10,781 bases of DNA, from positions 1 to 10,781 of the forward strand of contig CAKSST010000028.1 in the NCBI GenBank assembly GCA_934489895.1, read 5' to 3'. The notes under the pieces are model-generated. The model worked only from the letters and a program-made list of their open reading frames with translations. It was not told the origin of the DNA and searched no databases. Positions 1 through 7,800 of this stretch are shown here, piece by piece. How positions within the stretch are numbered: position 1 is the stretch's first letter; each line of letters starts with the position of its first letter. Made by a program: the position numbers and the translations under genes. The DNA comes from an uncultured Eubacteriales bacterium (GTDB taxonomy: Bacteria > Bacillota > Clostridia > Oscillospirales > Acutalibacteraceae).

Positions 1-478
1 TTACCTCGTTAGGAATTGTCAATATTCTTGGTAATTTTCCTTTAAGTGTTCCTGCGTTACCTACACCATTATCACTTATGGAATAAGGCATATTTGCTGA
101 TGTGGTACTTAAACCACGGTATTCGGGTTTTAAAAACACTGTTCCGTCTGTAGTAATACCGAAATATGAGTTATAATTTTGTATCTTTTCGTCAAGCACT
201 CTGCCTTGCTTTGCAGACAATGCTTTGTCGGTATCAAATGATGTAAGGTTGTCAACTATCTCAACAGAGCCACTACCATCTTGTAAAAGCCAAGTATATA
301 CACCATCTACGGCAGCCGTGCATTTATACAAATCACCGTTTGTTGTGTCCATATACAGACCGCCAACCGCACTTTCTGTTGCTGTTGTGGGTGCGCCCTC
401 ACCTGTGATACAAGCAAGTTGCTGTGTAACATTTATATCTGATGCTAAAAATACAGCATTTCCATTTATATATGGCAT
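1..478 (-). CDS. Phage tail-fibre / baseplate appendage protein, N-terminal part (runs off left edge)
   Basis: The frame starts at ATG 478-476, has 159 residues in the window and stays open to the left edge, so the C-terminal part is missing. An AAGGGGG ribosome binding site (492-486) lies 7 nt before the ATG and overlaps the stop codon of the upstream fibre gene, which indicates translational coupling. Residues 1-65 form a small polar module beginning MPYINGNAVF, with a stretch GLYMDTTNGDLYKC (40-53). Residues 80-97 contain TDKALSAKQGRVLDE, a motif that recurs in phage tail-fibre and collar proteins. Residues 100-159 look like beta-rich fibre shaft. The expected role is host-receptor recognition, with the receptor-binding tip in the unseen C-terminus. 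I infer the role from the motif and from its place after a BppU-like gene. The exact fibre class is unknown. Confidence 0.78.
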   Translation of the reverse strand, partial: MPYINGNAVFLASDINVTQQLACITGEGAPTTATESAVGGLYMDTTNGDLYKCTAAVDGVYTWLLQDGSGSVEIVDNLTSFDTDKALSAKQGRVLDEKIQNYNSYFGITTDGTVFLKPEYRGLSTTSANMPYSISDNGVGNAGTLKGKLPRILTIPNEV

Positions 479-485
479 TTTTATA

Positions 486-492
486 CCCCCTT
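486..492 (-). promoter_or_regulatory. Ribosome binding site of the left-edge tail-fibre gene
   Basis: On the minus strand AAGGGGG reads 7 nt before ATG 478-476. It shares its first bases with the TAA stop (493-491) of the preceding gene, so ribosomes finishing that gene can restart at once. This supports the chosen start. Confidence 0.7.
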
Positions 493-1738
493 ATTTCCAA
501 AAACCTTTTAATTCTACGCTAACAGTAGCCGTGCTTTCTTCTGTAAAAGGTGCATCAGGATTGTGAACACAAACCTGTACGCCCTCTATATCTAAAAGAT
601 GTTGATATTTTATATTAAGAGGAAGGTCAGCAGAGCCGTTGCCCGAACACAAAGTTGCTAAAACAATTGGTTTGTCGATAAAACTTATAGGATATGGTGT
701 TTTTGCTTTAATAATACTTGCGGTGTCAGTAGTGTGTGTTGCTTTAAGCGTAGCCCAACACGCCGCCTTGCCACTATTCCATAATTCATAATACCAAGTT
801 GCACTTGTAGTCAGCAATTCATCAGAATTGTTGTTGTAATAATTAACCGTTTTTGTGCCTTGCTCAACAATGTAATCTGCTATAGCGTTTATTTTTTGTG
901 TCGTTGTATCATCCGTAATTAAATAAAAGCAATTATCAATTGTTTCTGTCAGTGCCTCATACTCTGCTTTTGTACCTACCCAAAAAGTGAATTTATCGCC
1001 GTTATTTAATTCTTTAAGGCTCTCGATAAAACCGCCTTCTTCAATTTCTTGTCTTACGGCACTCGCATTATCTGCCGCTGCATTTGCTTCTTCTGCGGCA
1101 CTTTGCGCACTTTCCGCAGCCTTATTTGCATTATTTGTTGCATTAATTGCCGCTGTAATAGTTTCAGATGAAAGCAAATTTGATACACCTACATACACCG
1201 TTTTGCCGTTAACGTATCTAACATACAGCTTGCCCGAATCGTCAACCGCTGCCGACTCGATCATATATCCCTTGGCTTCGTTCAAAATGCCGCCCAATTC
1301 TGATTTAAACTTATCATGCTGTAAACTGCTGCGGGATACATGGCTGAATTGAATAAACGCCGTTTCAGAGCAATATATCATTTCCTCGGCGCTGTTCTCG
1401 TCAATTCGTGTTGCCACCACCGTCAGCTGACAGGTACCGCCGATTGACGATACATCATACGGAATGGGATAAATCAAATGATATTCTTCTGTGCTGTCTG
1501 CGGATAATAACGGCTCTATCGTTTCCGATACGTGATAACCGCCCTCGCCGTCAACCGCATCAACTCGATACAATACGGTTTTGCTCTCACCGATTCCGTT
1601 TATCAATGTGTACAACTCATTCGGTATGACAAAAATTGCTTGTGTCGCGTTATGTTCAAACTGAACACCGCCCGCTTGCACCGTCTGCGGTGATATACTG
1701 TTGGCAGACAATTCAAATTTTAATTTTCTTACTGACAT
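491..1738 (-). CDS. BppU-like upper baseplate / tail-fibre protein
   Basis: This 415-residue virion protein probably links the tail to receptor-binding appendages. Residues 1-135 form a beta-rich N-terminal domain resembling the BppU N-terminal family (MSVRKLKFEL, then regularly spaced strands ending in AFIQFSHVS). Residues 193-235 are an Ala-rich coiled coil, typical of trimeric fibre shafts. Residues 249-276 carry FWVGTKAEYEAL and FYLITDD, a small module common in Firmicutes tail proteins. Residues 296-415 contain WYYELWNSGKAACW, a C-terminal head motif seen in phage fibre tips. I chose ATG 1738-1736 because AAGGAG (1749-1744) sits 5 nt upstream; an in-frame ATG at 1759 would place that RBS inside the coding region (MHLKGEKM). 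It lies 107 nt after the giant gene and 12 nt before the next fibre gene. Base composition is uneven along the gene, as is usual for mosaic tail genes. The BppU assignment is by resemblance only. Confidence 0.82.
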   Translation of the reverse strand: MSVRKLKFELSANSISPQTVQAGGVQFEHNATQAIFVIPNELYTLINGIGESKTVLYRVDAVDGEGGYHVSETIEPLLSADSTEEYHLIYPIPYDVSSIGGTCQLTVVATRIDENSAEEMIYCSETAFIQFSHVSRSSLQHDKFKSELGGILNEAKGYMIESAAVDDSGKLYVRYVNGKTVYVGVSNLLSSETITAAINATNNANKAAESAQSAAEEANAAADNASAVRQEIEEGGFIESLKELNNGDKFTFWVGTKAEYEALTETIDNCFYLITDDTTTQKINAIADYIVEQGTKTVNYYNNNSDELLTTSATWYYELWNSGKAACWATLKATHTTDTASIIKAKTPYPISFIDKPIVLATLCSGNGSADLPLNIKYQHLLDIEGVQVCVHNPDAPFTEESTATVSVELKGFWK

Positions 1739-1743
1739 TTTTT

Positions 1744-1749
1744 CTCCTT
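1744..1749 (-). promoter_or_regulatory. Ribosome binding site that fixes the BppU-like start
   Basis: AAGGAG on the minus strand is followed by AAAAA and then ATG 1738-1736. Its position argues against the longer reading from ATG 1759-1757, whose codons would themselves encode this site. Confidence 0.75.
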
Positions 1750-1758
1750 TCAAATGCA

Positions 1759-1789
1759 AGAGGACCGCATTAATTCAATGCAGTCCTCT
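1759..1789 (+). terminator. Strong hairpin with a T-run on its plus side; possible terminator or mRNA-stability element
   Basis: The arms AGAGGACCGCAT (1759-1770) and ATGCAGTCCTCT (1778-1789) pair over 12 positions plus a T1771-A1777 closing pair, leaving a 5-nt loop. The single C/A mismatch on the plus strand becomes a G-U wobble in minus-strand RNA, so the hairpin is complete in the transcript of the fibre genes. On the plus strand it is followed by GTTTTTA, the layout of an intrinsic terminator against antisense transcription. In the minus direction the following sequence (TTGCATTT) is a poor U-tract. It may instead be a 5' stabilising or processing hairpin, since it ends 9 nt before the RBS of the BppU-like gene. 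The structure is seen; the function is inferred. Confidence 0.45.
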
Positions 1790-1845
1790 GTTTTTAGGTT
1801 ATTTAGTTTTGATATTATGATATCATTTCATATAGGTCAGCTCCT

Positions 1846-4800
1846 TTATTTTGAACGTCTGATATAATATTCAATTACATCACCGCCGTTGCGCTCATAT
1901 ATAAACGCTTTTTTATATTCAGATGATAAAATATCATAATCAGACATTGAAGCCTTGGCTTTAGCATTTGCGTATGAATATAAATTCCCAATAACTTCTA
2001 CACATTGTTCATTTGTTAACTTTTCATAATCTTTATCGTTAACAAAATCGTGTATGTAGTCAAATGAGTATTCACCCTTTGCCGTTGCGTATGCAACCCA
2101 TTCTTCAGCTGTAAGATTTTTTGTTTCTTTATTTACTGTAAAATATTTATCCGCTTGTTTCGGGAACACAGCCCCGCCCGTTTCTTTTGCAAGCCTCAAA
2201 AGTTCATTATCAACCTCATTATAATCTATATCAGAATAATAACCGGGTGAAATAAAATTTTCCATGATACGTTCAACGATATTTCCGCGGCTTTCTGTTC
2301 TTCCCCAAGCATCAATTTTCGGTGCCTGTGTATAAGAAAGACCGGGTATTTTTGATTTGAAATTATTAATAAGGTTTTGTGTTGTACGTCCAAAAGGTAA
2401 GTTCTTATCATAATACCAAGTGCGCTGTGTGCTATCTGTCGTTCTTGATATTGCACCCAAAGCAGACGGCACATATTGCATCAAATAGGTTGTTCCTATT
2501 TTCGCAACTACCGAACCTACTGTTTGGCTCTCATCCTCATACTTAACAGCCGATATAACGCCCTGTATTCCCGACAACATTGACAGATTGGTAATAGGCT
2601 CCAAAGCGTTCCACATAGATGCGGTTATATCTTTAAGAGCAATGTTACCGTCCTTTTCAAGTTCTTGGGCAATCTCAACACCAATAAAGAACGGTATTGC
2701 AGACGGTGCCGCCCAATCTATTGAATATGATTTACCGAATATAACGAGCGAATATTCCTGCTCGCCGTTAAGCTGCTTGAATTTGTCCTCTTCATCATTA
2801 CCAAAGCCACCAACAGCCCATCCTGCAGATGCCAAAAGCCAACCCAACGCCATAAGGCCCGTACCCGTAAGCGCTGCAGCCCAACCGTCAATATATTCCG
2901 TAACTGTTATTTCTCCGCTTCTTACCTTTTTCAAGCCTACAGTTATACGCTCAATAACACCTAACGGGCTGTATTCAATGCCGCGCTTTACGATATTTAT
3001 CGGCGTGCGCTTAAACGGTAAAACACCCTCAGTTGCTAATCTCAATGCCTTATAAGTATATTCCACACCTATTCGTCCTTGATATTTGCGTGGCGTTCTA
3101 AACTTTAATATGTCGGCCAATATAGATGCATCCTGGAATGTTGCTTTCTTTGCTTCTTTAACCGCATAAGCACGTGCTTCTTTAAGCGTTTTGCTATCCA
3201 CCGCTTTTAAATCGGCTTTGCGAGCCTGTAAAAAGCCTGCAAACGCCCTTTTGTAATGGACCGATTTAAACCACATATCCTCAACTTCAAGCCAATTGCT
3301 ATTGCTCTTGATTAATTTTTCAAGCCAATCTGTTTCAAAAGTCTTGCGCATTGAATCTATTTGGCCTTTGTCGTCAAGCATACCCGAATCTTGAAGCATA
3401 GATTTTGCCTCACGTGTTTTAATATCCTTTTTGGCAAACTCAAGATATTCTTTTTTAATATGGAATGATTTTGTGCGCTGATTAACGTCCTTAACCAACA
3501 TGTGTTCCATACCTGTTGCAATAGCATCCTTTATTCTAACCGCAGGCACAAAAACACCGTTGCTTATCAAATTGCGCAAGTGTGTGCGAGGATTAGCAAG
3601 CATAGCAAAATATCGCCAAGCATTAAGCTTATCAAGGAATGTTGACGGTACCTGCGCAGCAGTATCTTGCAAAATATTCTGATAAACAATCTCAGCATCA
3701 TCAAGATTTTTTGTATCGACAAGCTGTTGTGCAAGCAATGGGTCAAGTTCAACCTTGGGTATATCTTTTTTATTAGAGTACTTATCTTGTAAAGAACGGT
3801 TAATAGATTTAATATTGCGCTGTGCTATTATCAATCGTCCAAGCCCCGACATTCGTTTCAACAATTTGGCAGCTTGAACGACCTGACCGCCACGTGTAAA
3901 CATATCAGCAAGCTCTGCGCCAATTTCTACCACACGTAGCTTATCTTTATTTTTTTGGGCTTCAAGCAGCAATTTTTCACCGATTGCAATATCACGCTTG
4001 CCTATCAAGCCATTACTGTTTACGGCACCTTGCCAATCCATTTCAGCAGTGCCGCGTTTAACTGCCTCGTTTGCCTTATCCATTGCCGATTTATCTGATA
4101 TCGGCTCATAGGACATAATATCACCAAGCAATATTTCTTGTTCTATTCCCTCAATCATTTCAGCATCAAGTTTACCCGTTTCAAGAATGGTACGAACAAA
4201 CCGCTTTGTGACCTTATTTTCTGCAACCTTTTGCGGAACGTAAATAGGTGTTGCGGCATTTTCACCCTCAGGAATAACGCCGTAACGCTCGTTTGCTTCG
4301 GCATAAAGTGTATTCATTTGCTCCGTAAACGTGTCCGCATCAATCTCACCGTTATCCCTTTGCTGTATCAACCGCTGCATTTCACTTGGAATGTCACGGT
4401 GTTGGGTTTGTGATATGTTTTCTATATCACCAGCTGATAATTTTTGCTTGATTTTTTTTTCTGATTCGTCTATAATATTTTTAGAAGATACTTCAAGGTT
4501 CGCTTCGGGCGTAAGTTCAGGGTCTTTGACATTGAACTCTTGAATATCTTCTATTTTTTTTGAAATAAACATACTCTTTATATGAAGAGTGCTCTTTTGA
4601 GAGTCCGGGGCAGCAAGAGCTATAAAATAAGTGCCGTTTATCTTTTTACTAATCAATAAAACTTTTGATGGCTCATTATTTTTATCCCTATATTGACTAT
4701 CAAAAACCTTTTTACCACTACTATCTATCGCGTGTATAACAGAATCAGCATTTGTTAAAATATATTGCGCTCTTGACCAATCCAAATCATTCTTCATAGA

Positions 4801-7800
4801 ACGGTCATGTTTTCCATTCTTACCATGCCGTTTGTCTATATGATGTACACTTTCACCATTAATTGAAATTTGATATTTTGAAATATCAAATCCCAAAATA
4901 TCAGTTATCTTTCTTAATGCATTATCATTAAAATTATTTTTTAAGTCATAATGCATATATTCAAGTCTTTTTTTGTTTGTTTCTTTTCTTGCATCATTGA
5001 TAAAAGAAATAAAATCTGCGTCAGAACTATTCAAATATTCAACAATAACCGACTGCATATCATATGGATATTCGTTAATATCGTGAGAAAATTTTATTGC
5101 AGACATCCTATTATTAGAAACACCGCCTATTTGGTCGGTGTTTTCTTTTGCATCATTAAGCATTTCAGCAAACTTGTTTTCAAGCTTAACAAGTTCAAGT
5201 GTAATCTGCTTATTGCCCGCAATTTTTTCCTTAAGGTATGTAATAAAATCAAGAATAAACTGAATAAATTTAGGACGCTCTTTTTTATCAAGACTATCCA
5301 TAAGCCTATTAAGCGCATTTTGGTTATTGCTGAACAGAACATCACCGCAAAAGTCTGCATACATTTCCTGTTGTGCTTCAGCAATTCCAACCGGCGCAAC
5401 AGATTTACGGCTTTCCATAACCATATCACGATAAATGCCCTCAAGTTTACCGACCGATTTTATATTCTCACCCGTTATAGTTTGCAACCATTGCAAATAC
5501 ACGCTTGACGCTCTGATAGCATTTACAAAATCTTGGTACAGTTCACTTGTTTCACCAAAATGTGTCAGCTCATGCTTAAACAAAAACTGTACAGGCTTTT
5601 TGCAGTTAAAATCAATCGTAATGGTACGGCTCTTAAAATCTATGTCCGCATTGGCTCGTATCGGTCTGTTCATTTTGTCCAGTACCTTATTGCCCTGCGC
5701 ATCCTTAACATAGACGTTATCAAACAGCACTTTCCAACCCAATTTTTTACCGATACTTTTTATGGTCTTTTGGTCCTCAGTCAATACCGGGTTACCGTAC
5801 ATTTCACCAAGTGCACGCTGTAACGGCGTTGCGTCTTTCGGTGACGATGCAGATGGCTCGGTAAACGCCGAATCGGTTTCGGCAACAAAAAAAGCACCGT
5901 CATTAAACGCTGCTTCACTGTCTTTATTTATTCCGTTGTCAACAATAATAACTTGCTCAGGGTAAAGTGCAATATAAGACTGACCGTCACCCTCAATAAA
6001 GTTATCATACACTATACCGTCATAGCCTTTTTGAGAAAGAATATTCCTTAACTCTATGGCCGCAGGTGAGTTATATCCTTGTCCGCTTCGCATTTGAAGG
6101 TTATGAATTTGTGTTGATTCTTCCAAACTTAAAACACCATCACCAAACAATTTTAAAGCAGCTGCATTTGGGTGCCAATTCATAATATCAGTATCAACAC
6201 GTATAGGATTTTTAATGTTCAAATAAGCTCTTATAATTCTTCCTTGAACATTCTTTTTTCTACCCCTTGTAATTGCCTGTTCTTCGGTACCAAAATGGAA
6301 ACCTATATCTCCCTCGCCAAAGGTTTCAAACTCCATATTGTCAGTAAAATGTGAAACCAATTTAGGACTGCCATCATCATTAACAATGGCTGTTCCGTTT
6401 AATTTGCCGCTTTCTTCAGCGGTAAGCGCTCTTATTTGTCCTCGATTATTTTTACTATTTGATAAAATTTCAAATGTTCCTGCGGCATTCCCGATTCCTT
6501 GACTATTTGAGTAAACTCTGCCATCTGCGCCTTGTACCGCTCCAGATGTTTCTTCTCCAACCGAAACTCCTCGCCCAAGCCGTTCACTACTGTCACCATT
6601 TTGTTCTGGTCCTGCATAATTCTCGCCTCCACTTTCTATTGTGCTATAACCGTTTTGATTTGTCAATCCATTTTCTTGCAAAAGTGTTTCTTCGGTATTA
6701 ACAGTATCATTCTCAACAGGCTCTGCATTAACCGCAGACAAATTTTTACCCATAGCAATTGCCGCAAGCAGTTCAAGGTCAGCGTTAAGCTCGTTCAAAG
6801 TGTGAACAGCAGCAGTTGCCATTATATTATTTTTGTCAATATTTTTGGAATTTTCAACCGCTGCACCCGGCACGGTTTCGGTCACATTGCTCTGTACATC
6901 ATCATTTTCGGTCTGCAGCGCCTTAATTTCGGCATTAATTTTTTGGTTTACGCTCGTCCATACCTTACCGACCTGTTTTGCATCATTTTCGTTAACATTA
7001 TTTGTGTCTACCTGATACTTATTGGCAAGATCTGCAAGTGTGGTAGTATTTTTGCTGCCGATAATATTATATCCTATTGCTTTTGTTGTCTTATTTTGCA
7101 CACCATTATATATTGCTGATGTTGTACCGCCTATGGCAACACCCGATAACAAACCGCCAAGACCGGCAAGGGCAACTTGACCACCCATTGCAAGTATTGC
7201 TTTTGAGCGGGCAGTTTGCTCATCATAGCCCTGCGCCATAAGTTCTTTAACTTTCTGCTCATAGTCAGATTTATCACCCATAACAACTGCATCAACGGCA
7301 AAGTTTGCAATCTGCGCAAGTGTTTCTTCGCCCGCTTCTGAAAAGCCCTGCTGCATAAGTGATTTAACAATGCTGTTTTTAATGCCTGTTTTATTGGTTA
7401 ATATTGACGTCCAACTATCTAAGGCAATTTTTTCTGTAAGTATTTCGGTTGCTGCAGAAGCCGCACCCGTAATCAAAGCTTGTGTATAGTTGCCGCCTTT
7501 TTCCAATGTATCAACAGCGGTATTGCCGCCCGCCTGGGCACCCATCGTACCTAAGGACAGAGCCGAAACGGCTTTTGTAGATAATCCCGCCGCCGTTCCT
7601 ACACCCATTGTCAAGCCTGTAACAGCAAGCCAATTTAAAATACTTAATCCCGTTTGAGCAAGAAAATCAACAGCCTCATTCTCAATATCCTCAGACATTG
7701 CCTGCTTTATTGCGCGGCTTGTATTAGTTAAAAAGTATTCATTACCTAAAGAGTTTGTGGGCACATCACTACCGCTCAATTCCTTTATAGCATTTGATAC

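Larger units (their letters stand above)
1739..1845 (-). other. Non-coding gap between the giant gene and the fibre genes, with an orphan Shine-Dalgarno
   Basis: This 107-nt gap is the longest non-coding stretch in the window. Immediately after the giant gene's stop it holds AGGAG (1845-1841), 9 nt before ATG 1831-1829, but that ORF is only ATG AAA TGA. An overlapping ATG at 1826 gives three codons. The gap also holds a perfect 10-bp palindrome ATGATATCAT (1817-1826), the hairpin at 1759-1789 and the RBS of the BppU-like gene. I found no convincing -35/-10 promoter pair. A relic of a deleted small gene is one reading of the orphan start. Confidence 0.5.

Noticed and set aside
225..566. A 113-codon plus-strand open frame across the two fibre genes.
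   Set aside because: It is antisense to both fibre genes, spans their junction and has no family-like motif.
1739..1759. Longer start for the BppU-like gene (ATG 1759-1757, adding MHLKGEK).
   Set aside because: The added codons contain the AAGGAG ribosome binding site of the ATG at 1738, and no binding site precedes the longer start; it also begins at the edge of the hairpin.
1741..1845. Possible promoter in the gap before the fibre genes.
   Set aside because: AT-rich stretches such as CATAAT occur, but no matching -35 element at a suitable distance was found, so I do not annotate one.
5127..5444. A 105-codon alternative minus-strand frame in the zincin part.
   Set aside because: The Leu/Lys/Met/Ile-biased composition is typical of a shadow frame and the overlapped giant-protein residues are a conserved-looking domain, unlike the overprinted candidate at 6432-6617.
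4951..5508. A 185-codon plus-strand open frame.
   Set aside because: It is antisense to the nuclease-like and zincin modules, with the Phe/Ile/Lys/Asn bias expected from the complement of AT-rich coding DNA.
6532..7119. A 195-codon plus-strand open frame.
   Set aside because: Its product is rich in Cys, Phe and Ile with no recognisable motif, it is antisense to the well-supported giant gene, and no Shine-Dalgarno is apparent.
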